A stretch of 64,000 nt of DNA from an uncultured Bacteroidia bacterium (lineage in GTDB: Bacteria > Bacteroidota > Bacteroidia > Bacteroidales > F082), in the NCBI GenBank assembly GCA_902802535.1, contig CADCML010000002.1:34618-98617 (forward strand), written 5' to 3'. Below are positions 26,109 through 34,297 of this stretch, one piece after another. Below the pieces are notes generated by a model, which saw nothing but the letters and a program-made list of their open reading frames with translations, had not been told where the DNA came from and searched no databases. Numbering within the stretch: position 1 is the stretch's first letter; the number at the start of each line of letters is the position of its first letter. The translations under genes and the position numbers were made by a program.

Positions 26109-26897
26109 TCAATACTTGTTGAACCTCTTGCCCCAGTTATACGAGAGCATAAAGGTGACAAAAAGCCTTTTGTTGCGTTCCGAGTCCATGATGGAAACGC
26201 CCAGCGGGAAGCACTCGGCCTTGACGTCGATGTTGATGGCATGTACCCGTGTGCGTGTCTTGCCTATCTCGAAACTGAGGCCCAGCGAGGCGTGCAGTCC
26301 GGGCGACGGCCGCGTTTCGGCGATGCCTTTGATGAACGAACCCTTGCCCAGGATGTCGATGCCGGGGCTGAAAGTCTGTTCCTCGATGGTTTCATAATAA
26401 CTGCCACTGCCGTCGGACTGATAGTTGACCACATAGTAATAATACGGTTTGAGCAGTGCTAACGAGGCGCCCGCTTCGTAGGTCCAGCGCGTCTCGATGC
26501 CGCCCCAATATGGCTTGCCGAAGATGCGCCGCTCCTCGCCGTAACCGAAACGCACCACATAGACGTAGTTCAGTTTGCCGTAGACATAAGGCCGTGTGTT
26601 GTAGGTGGATAGGTTCAACGTCTTGATTTCCTTGAGCGAGCGCAGCGACACCACCTCGGCCTCCCAGTTTCGGGTCAGGTTGATGTTCTTGATTCTCCCC
26701 AACTTGAAACCCGCTCCGAAACCCCGCGAATGGATGGCGACGTTGAAAGTGTTTTGGCGTGTGTAGACCAGTTTCTCTTCAAGAGGTTTGTCGCTTTGGT
26801 CTTGAATTTCAATGTTTTGTGCAGGCAACAAAAAAGAACACGCTCCGAAAAGCGTGAGCAAAAAAATGCGTAATAGGGTCTGTCTGAGGGCAGTCAT
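26109..26897 (-). CDS. Secreted/outer-membrane protein of unknown function
   Basis: The open frame extends to a GTG at 26915. I place the start at the ATG at 26897, which has GGGAGG 9 bases upstream and gives a signal peptide (MTALRQTLLRIFLLTLFGAC... to LLPAQN). The mature ~230 residues are rich in alternating aromatic and polar strands (PYVYGKLNYVYVVRFGYG, YYYYVVNY, HASLGLSFEIG) and end in SYNWGKRFNKY, as in small outer-membrane beta-barrels. I do not recognise a named family. A 43-residue lipoprotein gene lies 23 bases upstream on the same strand and may be co-transcribed. Confidence 0.7.
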   Translation of the reverse strand: MTALRQTLLRIFLLTLFGACSFLLPAQNIEIQDQSDKPLEEKLVYTRQNTFNVAIHSRGFGAGFKLGRIKNINLTRNWEAEVVSLRSLKEIKTLNLSTYNTRPYVYGKLNYVYVVRFGYGEERRIFGKPYWGGIETRWTYEAGASLALLKPYYYYVVNYQSDGSGSYYETIEEQTFSPGIDILGKGSFIKGIAETRPSPGLHASLGLSFEIGKTRTRVHAINIDVKAECFPLGVSIMDSERNKRLFVTFMLSYNWGKRFNKY

Positions 26898-26920
26898 GGC
26901 CGTGCCTCCCAACACCTATA

Positions 26921-27052
26921 TTAATAACGCGTTTCTTTGATGTACTTTTGCGATTCGCCGTAGGCTGGGCAGCTCTTGTTCGACCCGCATGAGGTCATGA
27001 TAATGCCTGAAACAAAGGCGATTAGCAACGCGATGGCAAGTTTTCTCTTCAT
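26921..27052 (-). CDS. Small lipoprotein (43 aa)
   Basis: A 43-codon ORF begins MKRKLAIALLIAFVSGIIMTSC. This is a lipoprotein signal with acceptor Cys22, followed by 21 polar residues with a second Cys (CPAYGESQKYIKETRY). It stops 23 bases before the envelope protein gene on the same strand. The tail has no known domain. The clear lipobox and position make it a real gene candidate despite its length. Confidence 0.65.
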   Translation of the reverse strand: MKRKLAIALLIAFVSGIIMTSCGSNKSCPAYGESQKYIKETRY

Positions 27053-27103
27053 CTCGATGAAATTTGGTCTGCAAAATAACGGATTTTTCTCGGAAAAATT
27101 GCC

Positions 27104-27111
27104 ATCTTTGC
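27104..27111 (+). promoter_or_regulatory. -7-like box CATCTTTG for ung
   Basis: Seven of eight match TAnnTTTG (first base C), 15 bases before the ung ATG. Confidence 0.4.
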
Positions 27112-27126
27112 AGAAAAATTGTGGAA

Positions 27127-27804
27127 ATGGAAGTCAAGAAACCTGATATTGATGAAAGTTGGTACCAAGTGCTGCGTCCCCAGTTTGAGGCACCTTATTT
27201 CGCCGAGCTCAAGTCGTTTCTCGTGAGTGAGAAGCGGCAATATGCCGTTTATCCGCCTGGCCCATTGATTTTCAATGCTTTTAACCTGACGCCTTTCGAC
27301 AAGGTGAAGGTGGTCATTTTGGGACAAGACCCGTATCATGGACCCAGACAAGCGCATGGGCTCTCGTTCTCGGTACCTGACGGTGTGCCTTTCCCGCCCA
27401 GCCTGCAAAACATCTTCAAGGAGCTGCACGACGACCTTGGCGTGCCCATGGCGCGTTCGGGCAATCTCGAAAAATGGGCGAGGGAAGGTGTGTTGTTGCT
27501 CAACGCCTCGCTGACGGTGCGTGCCGGACAGGCGGCTTCACATTCGCGTCATGGTTGGGAACAGTTCACCGATGCGGCCATCCGAGCCCTTTCGGAACAA
27601 CGGGAACACCTTGTCTTCATCCTTTGGGGCAACTACGCCATCGCGAAACAGGCTTTGATTGATCCGTTCAAGCATCTGATTCTGAAATCGGTGCATCCTT
27701 CGCCGCTGTCGGCAAGCCGAGGATTTTTTGGTTGCCACCATTTTTCACAAACGAACAATTATTTGATACAGAATGGAATAGAACCTATTGACTGGTCTTT
27801 ATAA
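27127..27804 (+). CDS. ung: Uracil-DNA glycosylase
   Basis: The enzyme removes uracil from DNA to start base excision repair. The open frame begins at 27064, but the ATG at 27127 ([13 protein letters not shown]) follows the promoter and gives a normal 225-residue Ung. Motif [21 protein letters not shown] has the catalytic Asp of [20 protein letters not shown] and the DNA-intercalating loop [17 protein letters not shown] with its catalytic His are also present. It is a family-1 enzyme with no signs of damage. Confidence 0.97.
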   Translation: MEVKKPDIDESWYQVLRPQFEAPYFAELKSFLVSEKRQYAVYPPGPLIFNAFNLTPFDKVKVVILGQDPYHGPRQAHGLSFSVPDGVPFPPSLQNIFKELHDDLGVPMARSGNLEKWAREGVLLLNASLTVRAGQAASHSRHGWEQFTDAAIRALSEQREHLVFILWGNYAIAKQALIDPFKHLILKSVHPSPLSASRGFFGCHHFSQTNNYLIQNGIEPIDWSL

Positions 27805-27814
27805 ATATGAAAGG

Positions 27815-28011
27815 AACTACGAATTGCACGAATTTGACGAATGATTTTGCGACTTGCGCCGCGAATGAATACGAATTGCTTCGCTGTGCTTGCAAAGACG
27901 CGAATTGGGTTCTCTCAATTCGTGAAAATTCGGACGTTTATGTCCCAAATTCTGAATCCTAATTTGTATCATTAACGTCGTTGAATCTTTGATTTCGTGT
28001 AATTCGTAGTT
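27815..28011. repeat. MITE-like 197-bp element with 18-bp inverted ends
   Basis: AACTACGAATTGCACGAA (27815-27832) is matched at 17 of 18 positions by the reverse complement of 27994-28011. The interior has more CGAATT/AATTCG motifs and no ORF. It fills the ung-rdgB gap. No flanking target duplication is certain. Confidence 0.6.
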
Positions 28012-28026
28012 AAAAAACATCATTGT

Positions 28027-28605
28027 ATGAAACAAATCGTCTTCGCCACCAACAATAAAAACAAGCTGCGCGAGATGCGCGAAATCATGGAAGGCCTCTA
28101 CGAGGTCCTGAGCCTCGATGACATCGGCTGCCACGAGGACATCATCGAGGATGCCGACACCATTGAAGGCAACGCCAAAATCAAGGCGGATTTTGTCACG
28201 AACAAGTTCCATGTGGACTGTTTTGCCGACGACACGGGTCTTGAAGTGGAGGCTTTGGGCGGTGCCCCAGGTGTGTATTCGGCGCGTTATGCCGGCGAGC
28301 ATTGCAGCTACCAGGACAACGTGGACAAGATGCTGGCCGCCATGAAAGGGCAGACCAACCGCAAGGCGGCTTTCCGCACCTGCATCGCTTTGAATCTTGA
28401 TGGAAAATCCTATTACTTTGAAGGCCGTTGCGACGGACAAATCACTGAGCAGCAGCGCGGCACTGAGGGTTTCGGCTACGACCCTATCTTCCAGCCCGAC
28501 GGCTACGACCAAACTTTCGCCGAGTTGGGCCACGAAGTGAAAAACGCCATCAGCCACCGTGGTCGTGCCACGCAGAAACTAATTGCGTTTTTGAAAAATC
28601 TCTGA
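28027..28605 (+). CDS. rdgB: RdgB/HAM1 non-canonical purine NTP pyrophosphatase
   Basis: The enzyme hydrolyses dITP, XTP and ITP to monophosphates, keeping deaminated purines out of DNA and RNA. The 192-residue protein has the family start IVFATNNKNKLREMREI, the EGNAKIKADFV helix, the catalytic FADDTGLEVEALGGAPGVYSARYAG, and the C-terminal GTEGFGYDPIFQP and NAISHRGRA. With ung upstream it forms a pair of nucleotide-quality genes, though a repeat lies between them. Confidence 0.97.
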   Translation: MKQIVFATNNKNKLREMREIMEGLYEVLSLDDIGCHEDIIEDADTIEGNAKIKADFVTNKFHVDCFADDTGLEVEALGGAPGVYSARYAGEHCSYQDNVDKMLAAMKGQTNRKAAFRTCIALNLDGKSYYFEGRCDGQITEQQRGTEGFGYDPIFQPDGYDQTFAELGHEVKNAISHRGRATQKLIAFLKNL

Positions 28606-28813
28606 TTGACTTTGTATTCAAACGAGGGAAAACAAGGCATCCGACATCCATAGTCAACCGGTCGGTAGTGCGCCGTGCGGCCTAAGCCGTGCATTCGAAT
28701 GACAACGTGCTGAGCCTGCGCCGTGAGGTTCATCGTGAACGGGTGTTGTCGGCTCCGGGCAACGGTCAATAGTGGGGGTTCGGTTCGCCCTACGAATGCG
28801 GATGCCCTAAAGT
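28606..28813. other. GC-rich non-coding gap with inverted ends
   Basis: No gene is seen. GGCATCCG (28636-28643) and CGGATGCC (28799-28806) are inverted copies enclosing a GC-rich stretch with CATTCGAATG in the middle. It may be a degenerate structured repeat. Confidence 0.35.
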
Positions 28814-29269
28814 TCAGACCAACTCGGTCTGGAAGTTCAGCGATTGGATTTCCATGTCGAGTTGGCGCAGTTGTGCAGAACATTCGTCCGCCTTCTTGCC
28901 GATGGCTTTCACGTCGACCACGGTCACCGTCTTGATTTCCGAGCGGGAGTAGCGGTCTTGTCCAGCCGAGGCGGTTTCAAAGATGCTGCGCAAGTTGTTG
29001 ACGCGCATGGTCAGCACGTCCTTGCGGGCCATGAGCTGTGTGAGGGTGATGCCCTCGGCGTTCTTGGTTTGCATGTTGGTGGCGTTGATGCGCCAGATGA
29101 GGTCTTCCAACTGTGTCAGGCACGAGTCGAGTTCCTTCATCAGTTCTGTTGGCTCTTCCGAAGGCGTGTCGCCCTCCTGCACTTTCACGTTGTTCTGTAT
29201 GCGCTGCCCTAATTGTTGGATGCGCTTCTGCAGGTCTTTCCTGATGCTTAATGCTTCTGCGAGTTTCAT
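28814..29269 (-). CDS. DIP1984-family (septicolysin-like) protein
   Basis: The frame runs back to 29440. The ATG at 29269 gives the normal 151-residue family start MKLAEALSIRKDLQKRIQQL. Further matches are NVKVQEGDTPSEEPTELM, LEDLIWRINATNMQT, LMARKDVLTMRVNNLRSI, and RYSRSEIKTVTVVDV. The protein is largely helical with coiled-coil character and has no signal peptide. The family is widespread but its function is not known; the septicolysin name does not prove lysin activity. Confidence 0.9.
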   Translation of the reverse strand: MKLAEALSIRKDLQKRIQQLGQRIQNNVKVQEGDTPSEEPTELMKELDSCLTQLEDLIWRINATNMQTKNAEGITLTQLMARKDVLTMRVNNLRSIFETASAGQDRYSRSEIKTVTVVDVKAIGKKADECSAQLRQLDMEIQSLNFQTELV

Positions 29270-29288
29270 AGTGGGTGGAATTTTGGCG

Positions 29289-29296
29289 CAAAGATT
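29289..29296 (-). promoter_or_regulatory. -7-like box AATCTTTG for the DIP1984 gene
   Basis: Seven of eight match to TAnnTTTG, 20 bases upstream of the ATG at 29269. It supports that start. Confidence 0.4.
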
Positions 29297-29364
29297 CAAT
29301 ATTTTTCTGACATAGCATACGATTCTTCTTCCTTTTTCTTGATAAAAAGGAAGCGAAAAATCAA

Positions 29365-29510
29365 GGCCGACATCAATCCCCACGCACAGCCAGCCTAAGG
29401 GTCTGAGCCTCAGGCTGCGGAGTGGTTTTTGCAAAACCAAACGACAAGCGCCGCTCCGTGAGGCTCAAGCCCTTAGTCTGTCTCTTGCAAGCGCAGCCTG
29501 GATGTCGGCC
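29365..29510. repeat. Multi-tier palindromic element upstream of system 2
   Basis: Four nested inverted pairs are visible: GGCCGACATC (29365-29374) with GATGTCGGCC (29501-29510); CTAAGGG (29395-29401) with CCCTTAG (29470-29476); GAGCCTCA (29405-29412) with TGAGGCTC (29459-29466); CGGAG (29418-29422) with CTCCG (29454-29458). TGGTTTT-TGC-AAAACCA (29423-29439) caps one side. It has no ORF. It could be a structured RNA or a REP-like mobile repeat. Confidence 0.7.
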
Positions 29511-29576
29511 GTGGCCCGCGCGCCCAACCCAGCCGATGTTTGGCGTTCCCAGTCGAAACCTTTCTGCGTATGTGCA

Positions 29577-29631
29577 GCAGCCATGTCATCCCTGCTTAGG
29601 GCAGGTGCGATGGCATGGGATCTATGGCTGC
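29577..29631. repeat. Second hairpin in the hsdM upstream region
   Basis: CCATG-T-CATC-CCTGC (29581-29595) pairs with GCAGG-TGC-GATG-G-CATGG (29601-29618). An outer alternative pairs GCAGCCAT (29577-29584) with ATGGCTGC (29624-29631). It sits 42 bases before the -7 box of system 2. Confidence 0.6.
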
Positions 29632-29672
29632 ATATTTTCAGTCAAATATAGGTGAGGTATGGAAAAAAGTTG

Positions 29673-29680
29673 TATCTTTG
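29673..29680 (+). promoter_or_regulatory. -7 box TATCTTTG for type I system 2
   Basis: Exact TAnnTTTG match 26 bases before the ATG at 29706. It rules out the longer open-frame start at 29652. Confidence 0.65.
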
Positions 29681-29705
29681 TAGATTACAATTTGAAGATG
29701 CAATA

Positions 29706-31511
29706 ATGATCAACATACGTAAACTCGAATCTGAACTCTGGGAGTCTGCCGACTTGCTTCGACAAGGAAGCAAACTGACAAGTAGTCAATATTGTATGCC
29801 CGTGTTGGCCTTGCTTTTCTTGCGTTATGCCTACAGCCGCTACAAGATGGTGGAGGCTGAAATTCTGCAAAACCGTCCCATGCGCGGTGGAAGGGTGATG
29901 CCTGTTGAGCCTAGCGACTTTGCCGCCAAAAGTGCGCTCTATCTGCCCAAGGAAGCCCAATTCGACTATTTGGTCAACCTGCCTGACAATATCATCGATG
30001 CTCATCTGAAAACCAAAGATGGACAACCCATCAACTCCCTCGGCGAGGCGGTGAACAATGCCATGCAGCTCGTGGAGGACCAAAGCGAACAACTGACAGG
30101 CGTACTGCCCAAAACCTATACGATGTTTGCCGATGACCTGCTTCGCGAGTTGCTCCGTATTTTCAACAACAAGACGATTGATGAGGTGGGCGGCGACATT
30201 ATCGGGCGTATTTACGAGTATTTCCTATCGAAGTTTGCCAAGGCTGTTGCCAGCGACGATGGGGTGTTCTTTACGCCCAAGTCGTTGGTGAAGATGCTCG
30301 TCAATGTGTTGGAACCCAAGCAAGGTGTTATGCTTGATCCCGCTTGTGGCAGTGGTGGTATGTTCGTGCAGACGGGCGATTTTGTGAATGCCGCCGGCAT
30401 GAACGCCAACACACAAATGACCTTCTTCGGACAGGAAAAAGTGGAATATAACGCCCAACTCTGTCTGATGAACATGGCGGTGCATGGACTGAATGGCAAG
30501 ATAATTTCTGGCGATGAGGCCAACTCGTTCTACCACGATGCCCACAACCTTGCGGGCCAGTGTGACTATGTGATGGCCAATCCTCCCTTCAATGTGGACA
30601 AGGTGAAAGCCGAGTCGGCTTCCGCTGCTGGGCGTTTGCCTTTCGGTTTGCCGGGTGTGAATGCCAAGACCAAGGAGGTGGGCAATGCCAACTATCTATG
30701 GATTAGTTATTTCTATGCCTATTTGAACGACCATGGGCGTGCGGGATTCGTGATGGCCAGCTCGGCTACCGACAGCGCCAACAAAGACCGCGACATCCGC
30801 GAAAAACTCGTGCGTACAGGCGATGTGGATGTGATGGTAAGTGTAGGCAACAACTTCTTCTATACGCTCTCGTTGCCTTGTTCATTATGGTTCTTCGACC
30901 GCAACAAGAACGCCGACATCCGCGACAAGGTGCTTTTCATTGATGCCCGCAATTACTATACGGTAGTTGACCGCACCTTGAACGAATGGACAGAATGGCA
31001 GTTGCGCAACCTGCAAGCCATCGTGCATCTGTATCGTGGTGAGAAAGACAAGTATCAGGCGTTGTTGGCGGACTATAAAAAGGTGTTGGGTGATACAACG
31101 GTGGCCTCGGCACAGGAAGCCCTTGACCGTCAGAAAGCGGAGGCCAAAGCTGCGATTGCTGATGCTCCACGTAAAGACAAGAAGCGTATCGAAGCGGAAC
31201 AAAACACCATGATTGCCGCCCTTGAAGATACTTTGGAAACGGCACGCCAGTTTGAGTGGCTTACTGAGAAGTTTGGCGAAGGCGAATACAAGGATGTTCT
31301 CGGCCTCTGTAAAGTAGCTACCATTCAAGAAATTGAAGAGAAGAACTACTCGCTGACACCAGGTGCCTACGTGGGCGTTGCTGAGGTGGAGGATGACGGT
31401 GTGGACTTCCACGAGCGCATGAACGAGATACATGCCGAGTTGGCGAAGTTGAACCAAGAGGCCAACACGCTGATGGATGAAATACTGAAAGAATGGGAGG
31501 AATTGAAATGA
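29706..31511 (+). CDS. hsdM: Type I methyltransferase HsdM (system 2)
   Basis: The start at 29706 (MINIRKLESELWESADLLRQ) follows the promoter and gives 601 residues. The N-terminal helical domain, FFTPKSLVKMLV, motif I MLDPACGSGGMF (209-220) and the catalytic NPPF (292-295) are present. A helical linker with coiled-coil character follows (about 440-520), and the C-terminal part ends LMDEILKEWEELK. It belongs to a different HsdM subgroup from system 1 (NPPF versus NPPY, no long extension). Its stop overlaps the start of the Bro-N-Fic gene by 4 bases. Confidence 0.95.
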   Translation: MINIRKLESELWESADLLRQGSKLTSSQYCMPVLALLFLRYAYSRYKMVEAEILQNRPMRGGRVMPVEPSDFAAKSALYLPKEAQFDYLVNLPDNIIDAHLKTKDGQPINSLGEAVNNAMQLVEDQSEQLTGVLPKTYTMFADDLLRELLRIFNNKTIDEVGGDIIGRIYEYFLSKFAKAVASDDGVFFTPKSLVKMLVNVLEPKQGVMLDPACGSGGMFVQTGDFVNAAGMNANTQMTFFGQEKVEYNAQLCLMNMAVHGLNGKIISGDEANSFYHDAHNLAGQCDYVMANPPFNVDKVKAESASAAGRLPFGLPGVNAKTKEVGNANYLWISYFYAYLNDHGRAGFVMASSATDSANKDRDIREKLVRTGDVDVMVSVGNNFFYTLSLPCSLWFFDRNKNADIRDKVLFIDARNYYTVVDRTLNEWTEWQLRNLQAIVHLYRGEKDKYQALLADYKKVLGDTTVASAQEALDRQKAEAKAAIADAPRKDKKRIEAEQNTMIAALEDTLETARQFEWLTEKFGEGEYKDVLGLCKVATIQEIEEKNYSLTPGAYVGVAEVEDDGVDFHERMNEIHAELAKLNQEANTLMDEILKEWEELK

Positions 31512-32422
31512 GCAAAAAATCAATTCGCTTCTATAACGACCGAGAGGTGCGTGCGGTTTGGGACGAGGAGCACAGCAAATGGTGGTTCTCGGCTACGGAC
31601 ATCGTGCGAGCTATCAACGATGAGGATGACTACAAGAAATGCCGCAACTATTGGAAGTACCTGAAAGGCAAGATGGCCAAGGAGGGAGTTGAACTGGTTA
31701 GTGTCACTAACCACTTCAAGTTCGAGGCTCCCGATGGCAAGCAACGTGCTGCCGATGCATTGGATGCCGAGTGTGTGCAGACTTTGGCCAAACACTACCC
31801 GAACAACCGTGCCAGTGCGTTTTTGGATTGGTTCACTTACAGCGACAACAGCATTGACGGACAAAGCCGCAAAAAAGCCTATTCGCTTTTTGAGAGCGGC
31901 ATTCTCGAAGGTATGAAACCTGGAACTGTGGAATGTCTGCAACAGATTCACGCTTACTTGTTTGGCGGGCTATACGACTTTGCAGGACAGATTCGTACAA
32001 AGACCATTTGGAAAGACGGTACTTTGTTCTGCCGTGCGGAGTATCTGATGGAGAGTTTGAAGATTATTGAGGCGATGCCTGACGGCATTTTCGACGAGAT
32101 AGTGGACAAATACGCGGAGATGAACGTGGCGCATCCCTTTATGGAAGGCAACGGACGCAGCACCCGCATCTGGTTGGACTTGGTGTTCAAGAAACGTTTA
32201 GGTCTATGTGTGGATTGGAGCAAGATAGACAAGAAGGATTATCTTTCGGCAATGCGACGGAGCACAACGGATGTTACCTCCATTAAGGCTTTGCTCCAAG
32301 GTGCGCTGACCGATAAGATTGACGACCGCGAGTTATTTATGAAAGGCATCGACTATTCCTATTATTATGAGCAGGAGGATGGTATAGAGGTGATGGATGA
32401 AGGAAAGGAGGACAACCTATGA
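31508..32422 (+). CDS. Bro-N-like domain fused to Fic
   Basis: I choose the ATG at 31508 (304 residues) over 31493. It overlaps the hsdM stop as ATGA and has GGGAGG 7 bases upstream. Residues 1-~110 resemble the phage antirepressor Bro-N domain: IRFYNDREVRAVWDEEHSKWWFSATDIV. Residues ~115-290 are a Fic domain with VAHPFMEGNGRSTRIWLDL (core His209 to Arg220), a complete HxFxxGNGRxxR active site, so AMP transfer or a related reaction is possible. No inhibitory (S/T)xxxE(G/N) helix is evident. It lies between hsdM and hsdS, with a 4-base overlap to hsdS. Confidence 0.88.
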   Translation: MSKKSIRFYNDREVRAVWDEEHSKWWFSATDIVRAINDEDDYKKCRNYWKYLKGKMAKEGVELVSVTNHFKFEAPDGKQRAADALDAECVQTLAKHYPNNRASAFLDWFTYSDNSIDGQSRKKAYSLFESGILEGMKPGTVECLQQIHAYLFGGLYDFAGQIRTKTIWKDGTLFCRAEYLMESLKIIEAMPDGIFDEIVDKYAEMNVAHPFMEGNGRSTRIWLDLVFKKRLGLCVDWSKIDKKDYLSAMRRSTTDVTSIKALLQGALTDKIDDRELFMKGIDYSYYYEQEDGIEVMDEGKEDNL

Positions 32423-33663
32423 GCGAGTGGAAGAAAGTGAAGCTGGGAGATGTATGCGAAATCTTTGCTGGTGGAGATAAGCCAAAGATTTTTAGTGAGA
32501 ATAGAACTGATAAGTGTAGGGTTCCTGTCTATTCGAATGGAATAGATTACGAAGGCTTATATGGGTTTACGGATGTTGCGAAAAGTAAAGGAAACGCAAT
32601 CACCATAACAGGAAGAGGCGCTAATGCGGGCACGGTTTTTTATAGGAAAGAACCTTTCACACCTATTATCAGATTACTTACATTAAATCCTAACAATGAA
32701 GTTCTTGACGCTCAATATTTGTACTATCTTTTGAAAGAAAAAACTTTTTTGAGTACAGGGTCTGCGCAGCCTCAAATTACAGTTCCTAATATAGCACAAT
32801 ATGAAATTGAGTACAATCCAGACAAAGAAATTCAGCACCGTATCGCCACCATTCTTTCCCGCTACGACACCCTAATAGAGAACTACCAAAAACAAATCAA
32901 ACTGTTGGAGGAAGCCGCACAGCGACTCTATAAGGAATGGTTTGTTGACCTTCGCTTCCCTGGATATGAAAATGCCAAGATGGTAGATGGCTTGCCGGAA
33001 GGGTGGGAGAGGAAGAAACTGGGAGAGGTTTGCGAAGTTAATAAGACGAGCATTGCAAAAAACTATGCTTACAACTATGTGAACTATAACGACTTAGGTA
33101 ATGTTCGTGAAGGCTCGATTCAAGAGCCAGTAAGATATGTTTATGGGCAAGAGCCTGGCAGAGCCAAACGTGTTGCCAAAGATGGAGATGTTATTTGGGG
33201 TATGGTCAGACCTAATCTGAAATCATACGCATTAGTTCAAAATCCGAAACCACAAGATGTCTATTCAACAGGATTTGCTGTATTGTCGTCCAAAGCAGTG
33301 CCGTTTTCATTTTTGTATTGTGCGGTTATAACTGATGATTTTGTGGGTTATCTTGTCAATTGTACCAATGGTGCGGCTTATCCTGCTGTTAAGGCAGTAC
33401 ATTTTGAAAATGCTGTATTATTAGTTCCATCGAGGTCTCTCTTGGATGAGTTCAGTAAATTTGCAGAGCCATTATTTAGAAAGAGTGGAAAACTATCTTC
33501 TCAAATCCGCCTTCTCGCCGAGGCCCGCGACCGTTTGTTGCCGAAGCTGATGGGAGGGGAGATGGAAGTGGACGCCCCGAAGGGGCAACGAGCTACCAGC
33601 ATAGAGCAACGCTCTGGGCATAACGAACAAACGACCAACGCCCCGAAGGGGCAAAAGCATTGA
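32419..33663 (+). CDS. hsdS: Type I specificity subunit HsdS (system 2)
   Basis: The 414-residue protein has two recognition domains (about 1-135 and 200-350), each opening with a WxxxxLGDVCE-type strand (WKKVKLGDVCE, WERKKLGEVCE). They are joined by the conserved helix EIQHRIATILSRYDTLIENYQKQIKLLEEAAQRLYKEWF. A natural C-terminus would be around RDRLLPKLMGGE. The last ~29 residues (DAPKGQRATS... to APKGQKH) are instead translated from a REP-like repeat. The original end of the gene appears to have been displaced by the insertion that brought the adjacent transposase; function may be retained. Confidence 0.92.
   Translation: MSEWKKVKLGDVCEIFAGGDKPKIFSENRTDKCRVPVYSNGIDYEGLYGFTDVAKSKGNAITITGRGANAGTVFYRKEPFTPIIRLLTLNPNNEVLDAQYLYYLLKEKTFLSTGSAQPQITVPNIAQYEIEYNPDKEIQHRIATILSRYDTLIENYQKQIKLLEEAAQRLYKEWFVDLRFPGYENAKMVDGLPEGWERKKLGEVCEVNKTSIAKNYAYNYVNYNDLGNVREGSIQEPVRYVYGQEPGRAKRVAKDGDVIWGMVRPNLKSYALVQNPKPQDVYSTGFAVLSSKAVPFSFLYCAVITDDFVGYLVNCTNGAAYPAVKAVHFENAVLLVPSRSLLDEFSKFAEPLFRKSGKLSSQIRLLAEARDRLLPKLMGGEMEVDAPKGQRATSIEQRSGHNEQTTNAPKGQKH
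33572..33654 (+). repeat. REP-like repeat unit, left of the transposase
   Basis: Two identical 17-mers ACGCCCCGAAGGGGCAA (33572-33588, 33638-33654) bracket a spacer containing the palindrome AGAGCAACGCTCT. The unit overlaps the 3' end of hsdS and encodes its tail. An inverted copy lies at 34131-34217. Confidence 0.8.
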
Positions 33664-33668
33664 AAAAC

Positions 33669-34124
33669 ATGTCACAATCGCTATGTAAAATATACCTGCA
33701 CATCGTTTTCCATACGAAAACCACCAGCCCGACGATTGAAACGGAGCATCTGGAACGGGTGCATAGCTATATCGGCCAGCTTGTCAATACAACAGGTTGC
33801 CAAGTGCTGCGCGTAGGTGGGACGGAGAACCACATTCATGCGTTGATAATGTTCTCAAAGACGGAGACGGTGGCGCATGTCGTGGAGGAGATGAAACGGA
33901 ATAGTAGCCGTTGGATAAAGACGCTTTCACCCAAGTATGAAAGATTTGCTTGGCAGGGAGGCTATGGTGCATTCTCCGTCAGCCAATCGCAAGTCGATAG
34001 GGTGTTGAGTTATATCGGCAATCAGGCGGAACACCATAAGAAACAGGATTTTAGGGATGAGTATTTGGGCTTTTTACGATTATACAATATTGAATATGAT
34101 GAGAGGTATGTGTTATCCGATTGA
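33669..34124 (+). CDS. REP-associated tyrosine transposase (IS200-like Y1)
   Basis: The frame can be read from a TTG at 33660, but the ATG at 33669 gives the family start MSQSLCKIYLHIVFHTK and 151 residues. The HUH motif is in GGTENHIHALIMF and the likely catalytic Tyr is in VLSYIGNQAEHHKKQDF. GYGAFSVSQSQVDRVLSYIG is characteristic of the Bacteroidota branch. These enzymes nick and move single-stranded REP palindromes, and the gene is bracketed by inverted REP-like units. The frame is intact. Confidence 0.9.
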   Translation: MSQSLCKIYLHIVFHTKTTSPTIETEHLERVHSYIGQLVNTTGCQVLRVGGTENHIHALIMFSKTETVAHVVEEMKRNSSRWIKTLSPKYERFAWQGGYGAFSVSQSQVDRVLSYIGNQAEHHKKQDFRDEYLGFLRLYNIEYDERYVLSD

Positions 34125-34130
34125 TTGCTT

Positions 34131-34217
34131 TTGCCCCTTCGGGGCGGCGTGGGATGGTCGCCGAACAATGCCCATGGCGTTGCCACGAGCTGGAGTGCTG
34201 ATGCCCCTTCGGGGCGT
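34131..34217 (-). repeat. REP-like repeat unit, right of the transposase (inverted)
   Basis: TTGCCCCTTCGGGGCG (34131-34146) and TGCCCCTTCGGGGCGT (34202-34217) bracket a spacer. In reverse complement the spacer shares TGGGCAT, GCAACGC, CCAG and CGACCA in the same order as the left unit. Confidence 0.8.
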
Positions 34218-34236
34218 TTGCCGTATTGAGCCTTGC

Positions 34237-34272
34237 GACCGCTTGCTGCCGAGGCTGATGGGAAGGAAATAG
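34237..34272 (+). pseudogene. Vestigial hsdS 3' end
   Basis: The 11 codons plus stop read DRLLPRLMGRK, matching RDRLLPKLMGGE near the end of hsdS at 33522-33560. Several third-position differences show it is not a recent direct duplication. It looks like the original or an allelic hsdS end, left behind the transposase insertion. Confidence 0.65.
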
Positions 34273-34297
34273 AAATATAGAAAAGCAAAACTGAAAT

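Noticed and set aside
29652-29705. Longer N-terminus for hsdM of system 2
   Set aside because: The exact -7 box at 29673-29680 lies inside it, so translation must begin downstream at 29706.
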